A stretch of 64,000 nt of DNA from Limnomonas spitsbergensis (GCA_037349105.1 JAYJMM010000022.1:496001-560000), one strand, 5' to 3'; shown: positions 22,560 to 33,760, counted from the first letter of the stretch. The notes: a model not told the origin generated them from the letters alone. A program made the numbers and translations.

Positions 22560-24296
22560 AAAGGACTACGGGAAAGGAGAAGATGGAAGATGTTTTGCTC
22601 AGCCATCCAATTTTAGAGTGCTGCGTTTTAAACTAGAAAGTGCATAACAACATGAAATATATCTCGAGTGAGGACTCTGATTGTGCATGCCATGGGGCTG
22701 CTTCAGACAGATACAGGTATATGACCTTGTATCTGGCCCATAAATCGTAAGCGACGTCATTGTCCCCTCTCAGTGACTCTGCGCAACAGCAAACTTGCAA
22801 TGCTCAGCCAAGGCAGAAATGAACAAGGAACATTCACAACATTGCTGCCACATGCCGAACTAGATTGCACACATTGGGCACACCAGACGGCAATGGACAA
22901 AACGGCGCAAAATGGCTCCATGCCACCTGAAACGAGCCAGCACTGCAAGATACACAGAAACGTATACTTCTAAACATAGGTTGCTTCAGGAACCCGGCAG
23001 GTGCCTGCGTGGTTCAATGGTGATGGCTTTGTGGTGGCTACATGCATGCGTACATTGACAGGATATGGTGGGGAATGCATATGCATGACTGCTTGGCTGA
23101 ATGAGTGCATGGACGCATGGTAGATAACGGTATGCAAAGAAAGTCAGACAATGCAAACGCTGCACCTCAGCTACTATACATTCTCGGGCTTCCCTTGATG
23201 GCCCTGCACTTTCTGACTACTAGATGACACTGCACCTTCTCACTCAGAAAGCGCTGGTTGAGGCAGCCGTCATCAGCTTGGTCAGCAGCAAACATGAATA
23301 ATCCATGAGAGGCCTCTTCGCTGGCATCGAGCGCTCTCTTCAGCCCCTGCACATCTGCCTGATGCTGCTCAGCTGCCCGTTCAGCTGCCCGCTCCCGCGC
23401 CTCCTCCGGAGCAACTCATTGCTGTCTCTCCTGTCAGGGAATAGGTGGGAGCTGGGTGGGTCAGTGATACCAGTTTGGAAGTGGCATTGAGCCGCTGACA
23501 TGTTCAACATTTCGTGATAAGTATAGCTCAGGTTCTGTGGCTAGTATTGATTCCCTACGCCGCTGGCCAGTGACTGTATATATGCTTACTGCTACCCTAG
23601 GCAGGGCGACACGCATCAACTTTGATGCCCCTCTCGTCATACCGTACTTACGTCGTGAGTCGCGTCGTGAGTCGCGACACTTATAGTACCGCATGCATGC
23701 TCACTGTCATGACTTGAACACGTTCCTCACTTTTCATCTTGGCAGGATCATCGTCATGAGTGGCTGGGCTCTTATGGCGGCTCCAAAATCCATGCAAGGA
23801 CACCTTGGCTGCCAGCTCAAGGCAAGGCCGGCAGCAGCTGCGCACAACATAGCTAGCTGCTGCACAGATCTGTGCCATCTTGAATCAAGCCTTCCTGGTG
23901 GAAGGCTTGATTCAAGGTGGCACAGATGCAGGCCGGTGCGTTTTCCCATTGGGAGGGGGGTGCAAGATTTATGTTAGATGGAGGAATGTGTGCGACAACA
24001 CGTGATCCTGAATGCATATTTTACAACTGTTTGTGTCAAGCACTGCTCACATGTTTGGGCTGGGTTGGGACTCACCAGGATCGTGTTCAAACGGTCACGT
24101 GGCTGAGCGCGCTCAGCATTCCTGCAGATCCGCCCCATCCAGGCCTCCCCATTCAGCAGCTGCGCCGCCTGCTGCAGGTCTAGAACCACGGCCGCTGGTG
24201 CAATGGGGTGGGCATCCTCTAGAGCACGGAGCAGCAAAGCATGACAAATCTCATATCCGGCATCCAGGAGCTCCGCCAGCGCTGGCCGCCTTTCCG
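22560..24296 (-). CDS. Candidate exons of an unrecognised gene
   Basis: On the minus strand, 24296-24076 is bounded by CGCAG and GTGAGT and encodes about 73 residues including ELLDAGYEICHALLLRALED and QAAQLLNGEAWMGRI, a helical, Ala/Leu-rich peptide. A second stretch near 23400-23290 encodes Glu/Ala/Arg-rich sequence (EEARERAAERAAEQHQADVQ) with coiled-coil character. They could be 5' exons of KCS-A or a separate gene upstream. The family is not recognised and the joins are unresolved. Confidence 0.3.
23868..23927. repeat. 28-bp inverted repeat, 4-base loop
   Basis: Arms 23868-23895 and 23900-23927 are reverse complements apart from one position, separated by TGGT. Either strand would fold into a compact hairpin. 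It lies in non-coding sequence between candidate exons. Confidence 0.9.
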
Positions 24297-24374
24297 CTGC
24301 GCTTCTAACGGCATGACTTCTGCGTCAGTGCGGTGTCAGTGGTAGTTGGCATGCTGGTCAGGGCAGGACTTTTT

Positions 24375-25735
24375 GCTGAGGGAGGTCATATTAGGATACA
24401 TTGCTGGACTGACCAAGGTTGAATATTGGCATATCTGGAGAAATTGGGGGGACTTGTCGAACTACAGGCCTAAGGGGGGAATCCTTGACCGGCGGGCAGC
24501 AAGCCTGCAAGACAGGTGCTGAGGCATGCCAGAATGCCTGCATGCCTTGAATGATGATCTCAGGATCCTGTGACCTGCGTGACTAGATGCTTCCCAGGCA
24601 TTGTAAGGCAGGTGCTGGCTTCCGTGGCTGCTATAAAAGACCTTTGACAAGAGGACATCCCGACTGTGCACCAACAGGTGCTAGGCTTCCTGTGTGCCAT
24701 GGGTGGTGAGATCAAGATTCTGTGACCTGAGTGTAGTGGTCGGGACTGGCTTCAGTGACTGCTGTGAAAGACGTTCGGTGATCTTTTAACCTGACTGTGT
24801 GCACAAACAGGTGCTCAGCCTCCAGGGGAAGACAAAGTACGCTTCAGCCGAGGTGTCCCGCAAGCTGGGCTGGTCCAAGCTCCATTACTCGCCCTCCTTC
24901 TCCGGCTCGCTTGACCACTTCCTCATTCATGCGGGTGAGGATTGATATCTATCATCATGCCAGGAGATGAGACCTGATACCAGACAGATCTTTAACGGGG
25001 TGGTGGGCACCTGTCCCGTTAACCTGTTTGAGCACTTCATAAGCTAGGACTGGAAATGAGATAAACCAGTGCCACCCACCCCACTGTGGCATAGGTTTTG
25101 AACCCCAGGATGGTGCTTGCGAATTCTTCTGAACATAGAGCCCTCCATACAGCTTTGCATAGAAGGAGCGAGCGGTGGATTGAGTATTCTCCGCCTTACA
25201 GGCATTTAGAGGGCATCTGGTACCTCTGGACCTCTAATTACAGTCTAATATTTGTTTTGCTTGTTCTGACTCACAGGCCCTCTGCTCTTTCAAGGACGTG
25301 CATGAGGTGTGGAAGCACAGGGCGCCGTCGGCAGGCAAGAAGCAGACTGACATAGGGCTGGGCGGCCTATGGTATCTTCTTGGCAGTCTGCTGGTGTTGC
25401 TGCTGCTGGTGATGATGGTGGCATTTGCGCTGGTCGCCTTCCCCCTTGTGAAAGTGGCATTTTATGACATGGTGGTGCTGTACAGGATAGGTCCCCATCT
25501 CGCGAAGGACTTATGGGATTCTTTCTGAGCCGGGGAGGATCCGCATCGCCCCTGATCCAGAAGTGTGAATCCAGCAGCTGACTGATGGCACGCTAGGACA
25601 GATATTTTAAAGCCAGGAAGGATCCGCGTCGCTAGCAGCTGATAGGTGTCACATCATGACAGATTGACAGATTATACTGCATCGTTTGAAACGAGCATCT
25701 GTCCAGGTATCGAATCCGAGGGATGTTGCCATGTT
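24375..25735 (+). pseudogene. KCS-C: inverted, internally deleted KCS relic
   Basis: This segment is the reverse complement of parts of the duplicated KCS region. 24811-24934 matches the exon ending in HFLIHAG with its GTGAGG donor, and 25278-25528 matches the last exon with its membrane segment. Sequence corresponding to about 59.5-62.6 kb of copy B is missing, including the exons for YDYGNVSS and IGVGSGVKCG and the polypyrimidine intron; the junction is near 25010 at CACCTG. The last exon shifts frame after YDMV and ends early. It is a fragment that cannot encode a complete synthase. Confidence 0.8.
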
Positions 25736-26039
25736 GACATCTGTTCGGAAAGTTGCACCAGGCCAGTCCCTACACAAGCCACACACAGCCACTGCATCTC
25801 TTGAAAAAGTATATGAACGTCCTTGAGTAAGGCAGGCATGGGTGGGAGACCCCAGCTTATTTTTAAGTGTTAGAAAGTGGAAACTGTTGACGGCTGGACT
25901 AGTGTTCTTATTGGTTACCGGGGACCGAAAAACCACCTGAAGCAAGCCGCACCGCGGCCGCCAAAGGCCCGATTGGCCCCATACTTGACAGGCCTTCGGC
26001 CGGCGGCCCAAGTAGCATGCCTGGCAAAACCTGCCCCCC

Positions 26040-26246
26040 CTCTGTTTGCTGTTTTTTCACGCCACACGCCTGTGGTTGAGCATTGGTTGCTTGCCCAAAG
26101 AGTTCAATATTTGTCTGCTCACTTGTATAGGTTATTTAGTGCCCCCCCCCTTCTGTGTTTCTTTCCATCTTTCTCCCAACTCTTTAGTTAGGCGCCCACG
26201 CGGCCGAGCTTTTTTTTTAGCAGATCCCAGAGGTGTAACGTCATTG
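26040..26246 (+). mobile_element. LINE 3' tail, plus strand
   Basis: A pyrimidine-rich stretch is followed by TTAGGCGCCCACGCGGCCGA, GCAGATCCCAGAGGTG and TAACGTCATTGA, the conserved LINE end. No coding part remains. From 26247 to about 26795 nothing else was recognised. Confidence 0.7.
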
Positions 26247-26799
26247 ATTTTGTGCCCGGACCGGATTGAGGACACTTCACCCGTGCATCAATTGTGATGC
26301 TCCACTGGACCAAAATTATCACACCTTCAGGAGATGGATTTGCACGAATGAGTGAGGCATGAACTTGCAGATTGTTGTGCCTTCAAACCATCTACACATC
26401 CCAAGGCTCTAGAATAGGCAAATGGATTAGCTAAGGGGGTGCTTTGTTATGATGGCGTTGCATGCCAGGGTCCTCCAAAATTGGATTGCCCGTTTGACAC
26501 TCACGCTCTGAAGCCCGGGCACAAATCATTTTTCACTACAGAACTTTGCATAAACTGATGAGGGACACCGAATTTTTGTAGTTTGAGGGATGTGGAATTC
26601 ACGTTTTGGAACTGACCAATACCGGTAGGCCTGGCATCCTTCACATTTCGAACTGTGGAGCAGTGCTGGTAGTGCGTCAGGCCCAGCCAAGTATACAACC
26701 GAGTGCTTGAACAATATGATTGGCTCACATGGGTAATAGACTTTTAATATTGCACAGCCCTCGGAGGACTATGCAGACCTGCCTAAAATTTAACATGCT

Positions 26800-27033
26800 A
26801 CATGTCTGCTTCCGGTGCCCTAGCGTGAAAGAGAGGCTTAGGGAGTGAGGTTGGGCAGGCCCCCCAGAGGGCGCCAAAGACTTTCATCAGTTGTACCGGG
26901 GCAGGCTTGGATGGAAGGCTCTAACTTTTGTTAAGAACGTCGTACTCTTTGTTGAGGCCTAGTTTTGTTGCTTTTTTGCCTTCTTGGGGAATAGGCTTGA
27001 GAGGGCTAGAGGTCCTCTTAAGTAATAAATAGC
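26800..27033 (+). mobile_element. LINE C-terminal fragment
   Basis: Nucleotides match the C-terminal end of the LINE (the stretch for His-x-Cys-x2-Cys-Pro-Ser and the Leu-Tyr-x-Gly-x-Leu-Gly-Trp motif) and the start of its 3' UTR (GGCCTAGTTTTGTTG). The match stops just before the chromovirus target site. Confidence 0.65.
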
Positions 27034-27038
27034 CTTAA

Positions 27039-27441
27039 TGAAGAGGTCCTAGGTGCCCTAGGGGGCAGGACTCTTATATCTAGACAGGGACTCACTAGTA
27101 GAGGAACGTGAAGGGGAGTCCGGGACGGTGTTGAGGGTAGACGAGTAGTCGGAGAGTTGACTGAGGGGGGACTAGGTGCTCACGAGGGGAGACTGCTGGA
27201 GACTAGAGATTTGATAGTGGGACAGTCAGGTATTGAGCCTGATGGATTGATCTCGTCTGAGACTTCCCGATGCCTAGCAGAGCTCGCTTATATGGGAGGT
27301 GCAGGGTTTAACCCGTGAGGGTTCTGGTCTGGGCTTGCCAGGCGACCCTGCAACTTCCGTATGGAGCGTAAGCGCCGATAACGTAAGGCAGGTCGCGTCA
27401 GCGACTGGTAATTCTGGGGTACTGGTTACATGACCATTACA
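27039..27441 (-). repeat. LTR1 (3' LTR of the complete unit)
   Basis: 403 bp, TG...CA ends, flanked on the left by CTTAA. On the coding strand a CATATAAG box (plus 27287-27294) lies about 150 bases from the LTR start and is the best TATA candidate; a second ATATAAG lies near 27078. The bracketing ends agree with LTR3 base for base as far as read. Confidence 0.93.
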
Positions 27442-27454
27442 TACCTCCCCCCTA
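27442..27454 (-). other. Polypurine tract of the chromovirus
   Basis: On the coding strand TAGGGGGGAGGTA lies directly next to the 3' LTR, the usual place for priming plus-strand DNA. Confidence 0.8.
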
Positions 27455-27797
27455 GGCTGCGTGCCGAGCGCGGTGGAAGGTAAATGTTAGTGAACTGGAA
27501 CTCGGATTGTTGCAGTATTTAATCAATTAAATGCAAACATGAAATCTGGAGCAAGTTATCTTGGAACTGCTAGAGTACTTGATTGTCCGCTGGAAAAATT
27601 AACTCAAGTCTGGATCTAGGTTGAATTATAACGAGAAGTGAAATCTGAGCAGCTTGCCAGGCTGGGCAGTATCGGTTCTCAAAGGAATTCAAGACAAGGT
27701 TCAGAAAGAAAGAAAAAAAAATCTGACTGGTCTGGTTTAGAGTTAGGTCTCGATCTGGGACTAGGGGTATGGACCTTGAATACTAGACAAGTGCTGG

Positions 27798-30700
27798 TTA
27801 CTCAAAAAGGTTTTGAGCGTCAAGGAGTAATTCAGGAGTCAGGTTCTTGAGTGGCTCCCATGAATTGTGAGTGTCATCGTAACCAAGCCATTTGATTAGG
27901 ACCTGCTTGACTCGCTTTTTGCCGACTCGTCGAATGCGATGTGACAAGAGCGACTCGACCTGGTATAATGGTAAACCATCCACGACTTGAGGCTCGACAG
28001 GTACTGGGTTTGAACTGGTACTGGGCTTGAACTGTCGTAAGAGTGACACGTGGAAGACTGGGTGAACTCGAGTGTAATTCTCGGGTAGTTGCAACCTAGC
28101 AGCATTGCCACCAGAAGTTAAACTCAGGATTGTCACTGGGCCGATATACTTGGGATGAAGTTTCTTAACTCCGGTCTGGAACTTGAAGTTTCTTGTTGAC
28201 AGGAGAACTTGGTCACCTGCTTGAAAAGTGTGAGGTGCTCGGAAGCGCGTGTCAGCGTACGACGACTGGCGATCCTGCGCAGCTCGTAATAGTTTCTGAA
28301 CTTGAACTAGAGTGTCATCCAGGTCACTGAAGACTGAATCAAGAGCTGGAATTTGCTTGTCTGGAATGTCGATTGACAAAGGGGTATACGGGTTGCGTCC
28401 ACAGTTCAGGTAGAACGGGGTGTGCCTGGTCGTACTGGTCTTGGCATTGTTAATGGACATAGCAACAACTGGTAGGAGTTCTTCCCAAGTGACATGGTTT
28501 CCATCAATGAAATGCCTAAGCACTTCTTCGACGACTCGATTCATTCGCTCTGTTTGACCATCTGTTTGGGGGTGGAAAGCAGTTGAAAATCTGGGCTGTA
28601 CACCAAGGCGGTGACACATGGTCTTCCAGAATGACGAAGTGAATCGAACATCTCTGTCAGAAATGATGTTTCTAGGAAAACCGTGATGCTGGAATACATG
28701 TGAGATGAAAACTCGAGCAACATCTTCAGATGTGCTAGATTTCCTGACTGGGGCTAGACAAACAAACTTTGTAAGCTTGTCCACAATGACCATGATGCCA
28801 TCATGACCACTGGCTGACTGGGGCAAGTCAAACACAAAGTCCATGGTGACAGTGTGCCATCTGGAATCAGGGATTTCTAGTGGCTGGTTTAGACCAAAGG
28901 GCCTCTTGTTTGCAGACTTGTTCCTCTGGCATGAGGCACATGATGAGACGTACTTTTGTACATCTGCCTGGATTGAGGGCCACCAAAATTGGCGTTTGAT
29001 GTGGTCCAGTGTTGTCTTCCAATTGAAATGTCCTGCAAGGGGTGAATCATGGTGATCTCGAATGACTTCTTGTCGAAGTGCTACTGGGATAATGACTAGG
29101 CCTGCATGAGACCAGTAGCCATTGCTAAAGGACCATTCTCGAGTTTTACTGGAAAGTTTGAATTCTGGATCAATGCTAGACTCGTTCTTGATTCTTTGCA
29201 TGAAATCTGGGCATGACTCGTTAACTGTGATTGCAAATAGCATTGCAGCATGGGCAGGTCCTTGGTGTGGCAACCTGGAAAGGGAATCAGCTGGGTTGGT
29301 AGCACCTGGTCGGTACTTCACAGTGAACTCGAATCGAGATAGGAACTCGCTCCATCTTGCTTGCCTACGTGACAGGGTGGGCTGCTTGGAGAAAAATGTC
29401 AGGGGGTTGTGATCAGTCACAATGTTTAGGCCATTGCTGCCTTCTAGATAGCATCGCCACTCCTTGAGAGCTTTGATAATTCCAAGGAGTTCTTGTTCGC
29501 CAGTAGTGTAATTGCGCTCGGCAGATGAGAACTTGGCAGAGAAGTACGCGACAGGTCGACCTTGTTGCGTAAGCACTGCACCACATCCAGTGATGGAGGC
29601 ATCTGAAACGAGTTCGTACGATTGGTTTGGATCTGGGTATGCAAGAACTGGAGGCGAAGCTAACGCTTCCTTGATAGCTTGAAAAGCCAACAGAGCGTCA
29701 GCTCCTCCTGAGAACTGGACGGTTTTCTTGGTCAAATGGTACAAGGGTGCTGCCAGCCTGGAGAGGTTCGGAATGAATTTGCGAAAGTAATTTGCTAGGC
29801 CTAGAAATTGCAAGACACCTGTTGCACTGGTCGGGAATTCCCACTCGGTAAGCGCTCGAATTTTGTCTGGGTCAGCAGCCACACCTTCTTTCGAAAGAAT
29901 GTGCCCTAGGTACTTGACTTGAGCCTGCAGAAATTTGCACTTGGAAAATTTGACCTGCAGTCCTGATTCTCGTATTTTGTCAAACACTTGTCTTAAATGC
30001 TGGAGGTGCTGTTCTGGTGTCTGGGACAGGATCATGATGTCATCAATGTAAATGAGGACGAATGCTAGATCAGCAAAGATTTTATTGACAGTGCTCTGGT
30101 ATTGACTGGGCGCGTTCGAAAGACCCATTGGCAGGCAACGCCATGCATAATGGCCGAAGGGTGTAGCAAAAGCTGTCTTGGGCTGGTCTTCCTCGGAAAT
30201 AAGCAGTTGGTGAAAGCCACCTGCCATGTCTAGACAAGAGAAACATGAAGCTCCGCGAGCTGCATCTAGAAGATCATCGATCCTTGGTAGTGGGTAGCGT
30301 AGTTTGACAGTTAGTTCGTTCAAGGCTCGGTAATCAAGGCAGAACCTAAGTCCTCCATTTGGTTTCTTGATGAACAAGACTGGGGCTCCATAAGGACTGT
30401 TGACAGGGGTGATGATTCCTTTGTCAAGTAGCTCGGCAACCTGTTTCTTGAGTTCTTCAGACTCGGCTGGAGAGAGACGAAAGTTCCTGCGAAAAGGTGG
30501 TTTAGCGCCAGCGACCAGATCGATCGTGTGCTCTAGAGGTGGGACTTTCGCTCCGCCAGCTCGAGGGGTTTCTGAAAAAATGTCATCGTACTCGTCGATC
30601 AGTGAAGTAATCGCTGTACGCTGGTCTGGGTGCACATGGTTCATGTTTGCTAGTTTTTCTCGACTGGTTTTATGGTCTAGTTCTCCTTCTGGATTTGGTA

Positions 30701-31868
30701 CTGGTTGTAACTCCTCGTCTGGTTCGCTAGCCTGTGGTGTCAATACAGCTAAGAATGCTCGGTGGCGACCAGACTTGAGTAATTTGGCTGCAAGGCCAGC
30801 TGGGATTTGATCGGTCTTCGTACGTGTACGGCATGGTCGGGATTCGTCTTCAGCGTCACACTGTCCAGCGTTATTGTCATGGGTCGGATCGGCTGGGCTA
30901 GAAGTGGTCTTCACAGCATGAGCAACCTGTACTGCACCTGTGCCACGTAAAACACACGAATTCAAGACCTCATGAACGACCCCGTCAGTGATGGTCATGA
31001 GACTAGACTGGTCTGGGCTGTACTGCAAATTACAAGAGTGTGTTTTCATGAAGTCTTCGCCAATGATTAAATCAATGGTATCGAGAAACGCTGGGAGGAT
31101 GTGAACTGTAGCTTCAAAGTCAGTCCGGCCGAACGTAACAGTGAGACTCGCAGAACCTAGGACAGTACAGTCTCGACCAGCCGCAGTGGCCACTGCTCGA
31201 TATTTACTTGAACGAATCTGGAGTCCGAGTTTCTTGGCAAGTTTGGCTCCCATGAAACATGAGGATGCCCCCGAATCAAATAGACACTTGAGGTTTTTGC
31301 CATGTGCTTGGCCGTGGTAGGTTGCTGCTAGGGGCTGGTCATCACCATCTTGGTGATTTCCATCTTGTTTTACATCCTTGTCTTGGCTGGTATGCAATAT
31401 CTGGACTCGATCATCAACTTGTATTTTGGCTAGAACTCGACACTGGGCTGTTTCTCTTGTATCAGCTGGGATTACAAAGGCAAGTACTGGGGATGGTTTC
31501 ATACCCTTATTCATAGCGGTACCAAGCGCTGAACTGGATTCGTATTTCTTGACTAGGAAAGAGTGTTGGAGTAGCGGTTGTAATCCTGCTGCTTGTCTGG
31601 AGGAAACTAGAAGACATGAACTGGTGTTGGGTCTGTTGTTCAAATAAAGCCTGGCTTGGCTTCTGGTTTTTGCAACGTAAATCTGGTGTTTGTCTGGAGA
31701 GTTGGAGTGAATGACTGGAAGCGTGCAGGTACAATTCAAATGTTCGTTACAAATCACTCGGTCGTACGTCAGGAAGCTAGAGTTCATCAAGTCAGACACG
31801 TGATTCTCAACTGCAGTGCACACATGACATCTAGAGACAGGAGGGGGACCCGGGAATACCTCCTGCAA
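27798..31868 (-). CDS. pol: Pol polyprotein: protease, RT, RNase H, integrase, chromodomain
   Basis: About 1356 residues in one open frame. In order: aspartic protease (CLFDSGAS, about residue 199), reverse transcriptase (about 480-660, with LDYRALNE, FCLDM-like and YIDD near 607), RNase H (SDASITGCGAV, TDHNPL, about 735-850), integrase HHCC zinc finger (HFNW...CASCQRNK, about 933-985), integrase core with Asp near 1009 (TMDF), Asp near 1071 (SDRDVRF) and Glu near 1107 (TERMNR), and a C-terminal chromodomain (VLIKWLGY...NSWEP, about 1300-1356). The chromodomain places it among chromoviruses. No stop or frameshift interrupts it, so it may be recent. It has no ATG at the 5' end; the frame is continuous with gag apart from one UAG. 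Confidence 0.96.
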   Translation of the reverse strand: MQEVFPGPPPVSRCHVCTAVENHVSDLMNSSFLTYDRVICNEHLNCTCTLPVIHSNSPDKHQIYVAKTRSQARLYLNNRPNTSSCLLVSSRQAAGLQPLLQHSFLVKKYESSSALGTAMNKGMKPSPVLAFVIPADTRETAQCRVLAKIQVDDRVQILHTSQDKDVKQDGNHQDGDDQPLAATYHGQAHGKNLKCLFDSGASSCFMGAKLAKKLGLQIRSSKYRAVATAAGRDCTVLGSASLTVTFGRTDFEATVHILPAFLDTIDLIIGEDFMKTHSCNLQYSPDQSSLMTITDGVVHEVLNSCVLRGTGAVQVAHAVKTTSSPADPTHDNNAGQCDAEDESRPCRTRTKTDQIPAGLAAKLLKSGRHRAFLAVLTPQASEPDEELQPVPNPEGELDHKTSREKLANMNHVHPDQRTAITSLIDEYDDIFSETPRAGGAKVPPLEHTIDLVAGAKPPFRRNFRLSPAESEELKKQVAELLDKGIITPVNSPYGAPVLFIKKPNGGLRFCLDYRALNELTVKLRYPLPRIDDLLDAARGASCFSCLDMAGGFHQLLISEEDQPKTAFATPFGHYAWRCLPMGLSNAPSQYQSTVNKIFADLAFVLIYIDDIMILSQTPEQHLQHLRQVFDKIRESGLQVKFSKCKFLQAQVKYLGHILSKEGVAADPDKIRALTEWEFPTSATGVLQFLGLANYFRKFIPNLSRLAAPLYHLTKKTVQFSGGADALLAFQAIKEALASPPVLAYPDPNQSYELVSDASITGCGAVLTQQGRPVAYFSAKFSSAERNYTTGEQELLGIIKALKEWRCYLEGSNGLNIVTDHNPLTFFSKQPTLSRRQARWSEFLSRFEFTVKYRPGATNPADSLSRLPHQGPAHAAMLFAITVNESCPDFMQRIKNESSIDPEFKLSSKTREWSFSNGYWSHAGLVIIPVALRQEVIRDHHDSPLAGHFNWKTTLDHIKRQFWWPSIQADVQKYVSSCASCQRNKSANKRPFGLNQPLEIPDSRWHTVTMDFVFDLPQSASGHDGIMVIVDKLTKFVCLAPVRKSSTSEDVARVFISHVFQHHGFPRNIISDRDVRFTSSFWKTMCHRLGVQPRFSTAFHPQTDGQTERMNRVVEEVLRHFIDGNHVTWEELLPVVAMSINNAKTSTTRHTPFYLNCGRNPYTPLSIDIPDKQIPALDSVFSDLDDTLVQVQKLLRAAQDRQSSYADTRFRAPHTFQAGDQVLLSTRNFKFQTGVKKLHPKYIGPVTILSLTSGGNAARLQLPENYTRVHPVFHVSLLRQFKPSTSSNPVPVEPQVVDGLPLYQVESLLSHRIRRVGKKRVKQVLIKWLGYDDTHNSWEPLKNLTPELLLDAQNLFE

Positions 31869-31874
31869 AAATTC

Positions 31875-33356
31875 CTACTGGGAAGGAGGCTTGTTTTCCT
31901 TCTTCTCAGGGCAGTTCTTGGCTTGGTGGCAACCTGCCCGGCAGTACCAGCACAGGTTATACTCGTTCAATGATTGCTTCGCAGCGATGCTCAGTGCACC
32001 CACGTACTTGTAGTACGGGCAGGACTCGAATGGGGTCTTGAAGTTTTTGGCCTCTTTCCCGGAGCTGGTCTGGGCGCTGGGCTCGATCTTCCTCTTCGGA
32101 ACGGACTCGGTGTGTGCCAGCCGAGCGCGTCGCGGCTGCTGGAAGTCCTGTGTTTTGGCAGGGTACTCGGGTTTGTGCACTGGTCTGGTATCTGTGCGGT
32201 AGCTGGGTCTGGTCACTGGGGTGTAACTGGATCTTGATACTGGTACGAAACAGGCACGTGCACTGGTCATTCGCAGGTCCTCGACATATGCGAATTTCAT
32301 GAGGTTTGGCAGGGATTGCCAGGTATTTCCATCCTTGTCTAGAATGCAGCGTTGTTTCAGGGATGGATCCATGCCTGATAGGTAATGGACGCACAAGGTT
32401 GCTTGAGATTCGTCGGGCAAGAGTCTGGTCACGTTCAGGAATTGCTGGGAGTACTGGGAGGCTGACTGGGAACCCTGGGTGATCATACGACCGACTAGTT
32501 GTTCGCGGGCAATGTCAACTGCTGAACGTACCTCGCCGGACACGAAGTTTGTGAGGGCCAGGATGAACTCGTTTTGCTCGAACAGCATGTGGGACTCGAT
32601 GTAGTTCATTAAGAACTCCTTGACCTCGGGATCGTCGATAAAGACAGACATGTCCTCGGGGTAGCGGTGACCGTTCTCGAGCAGCCAGCGCCTGAGCTCC
32701 TCGAAGCTCATCGCGATTAATCTCGGCTTGTTCTTGCACTGTTGGAAGAACGGCTTGTTCATCCGGCCTGGTGCAGGCAAGGCTGGGGGACGACGACGAT
32801 AGTCAGTCTCGCGTCTGACAGGTACTGGGATTTGAACTTGGGTGGGTACACTGGTAACAGGATTCCCGACAAGACGAACGGTAGGAGTAACAACAGGCTG
32901 GGCTGGGACAGCAGTTGAATCTAGTCTGGTTAAGAGTGACTGCAAGAGTTGCAATTCACCTTGCTTGAGTTGTTTCTTGAATTGCTCGAACATATCGTCC
33001 TGCATGTAGGACGAGGTATGCTGGGCCGGTAGAGGGTCCGTGCTGCAGCCAGCGACGCAAGGTGTGATCAAGACTCGAGGGTTGGCCACCGCTGCGTATG
33101 TTGCAGGTGCCACGGAAGCCACAGCGATGGGCTGGAGAGCTGGTCTCGGTGCAGCTACCGCAATTGGGACAGGGGCTTGTGCTGGTGCTGGTACTGGTGC
33201 TGGTACTGGTGCTGGTACTGGTGCTGGTGCTGGTGCTGGTGCTGGTGCTGCAGCGACCATGTCGGGAACGACAATGGCGGGAAGCTGGGCAGGAGCTGGG
33301 TTGTCGACTTGAAGGTTGTTCACTGCGCGTTTGGATTTGTTTCGTTTAGCGACCAT
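31875..33356 (-). CDS. gag: Gag protein of the chromovirus
   Basis: 493 residues from ATG. The N-terminus has a Pro/Ala/Val-rich low-complexity run (about 35-70) made by GGTGCTGGTACT repeats. The middle (about 190-400) resembles retrotransposon Gag capsid regions. The C-terminus has one zinc knuckle, CWYCRAGCHQAKNC (Cys-x2-Cys-x4-His-x4-Cys, about 470-484). It ends in TAG, and pol continues in the same frame after that single codon, which implies readthrough if a Gag-Pol fusion is made. A copy lies at 35158-36639. Confidence 0.93.
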   Translation of the reverse strand: MVAKRNKSKRAVNNLQVDNPAPAQLPAIVVPDMVAAAPAPAPAPAPVPAPVPAPVPAPAQAPVPIAVAAPRPALQPIAVASVAPATYAAVANPRVLITPCVAGCSTDPLPAQHTSSYMQDDMFEQFKKQLKQGELQLLQSLLTRLDSTAVPAQPVVTPTVRLVGNPVTSVPTQVQIPVPVRRETDYRRRPPALPAPGRMNKPFFQQCKNKPRLIAMSFEELRRWLLENGHRYPEDMSVFIDDPEVKEFLMNYIESHMLFEQNEFILALTNFVSGEVRSAVDIAREQLVGRMITQGSQSASQYSQQFLNVTRLLPDESQATLCVHYLSGMDPSLKQRCILDKDGNTWQSLPNLMKFAYVEDLRMTSARACFVPVSRSSYTPVTRPSYRTDTRPVHKPEYPAKTQDFQQPRRARLAHTESVPKRKIEPSAQTSSGKEAKNFKTPFESCPYYKYVGALSIAAKQSLNEYNLCWYCRAGCHQAKNCPEKKENKPPSQ

Positions 33357-33742
33357 TAGATTGTGAATTACTGTGAAAGTTCAGCAATCAGGAAGCTTAT
33401 GACTGGTCTGGACTGGAGTGTACGGAATTCAAACCGTCGGAGTCGAACAACTCAAGTTACGACACTTACTAGACTCAGTCAACGCAACAAGTGCGTGCCT
33501 GGGACTCGGGACAAGGGCTGGAAATCCGTCGGCTCCGCCGAGCTTGTCAGACCAATAGTAGATACTGTCGAGTTGCTCTGGGGTTGGCCCTGATCCGGAC
33601 ACTGGACTGGGGTCGGTACTGGAATTCGAATAGTTTTAACCCTGACAGGTCTAAGGGACGCGACTGCCCAGCGCGCGTGTCTCAAAACTCTTTCGAGCCG
33701 ACGGCAGGGTTCTGTCAATGAAACTGCGACAGGATCGAACCG

Positions 33743-33760
33743 ATAAGGCTCTGGAACCAC
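33743..33760 (-). other. Putative tRNA primer-binding site
   Basis: One base inside the 5' LTR of the complete unit, the coding strand reads TGGTTCCAGAGCC, starting with TGG as expected for pairing to a tRNA CCA end. It resembles, but does not exactly match, initiator-Met-type sites. An identical site lies next to LTR3. Confidence 0.6.

Noticed and set aside
31875..31877. UAG read as glutamine by an altered nuclear code (known in some ulvophyte algae)
   Set aside because: Every supported gene here (desaturase, KCS-B, pol, gag) lacks internal TAG and TAA, and one UAG at a gag-pol junction is better explained by readthrough.
33040..33359. Plus-strand frames rich in Gly-Ala or Cys-Trp
   Set aside because: Antisense of the Pro/Ala-rich part of gag.
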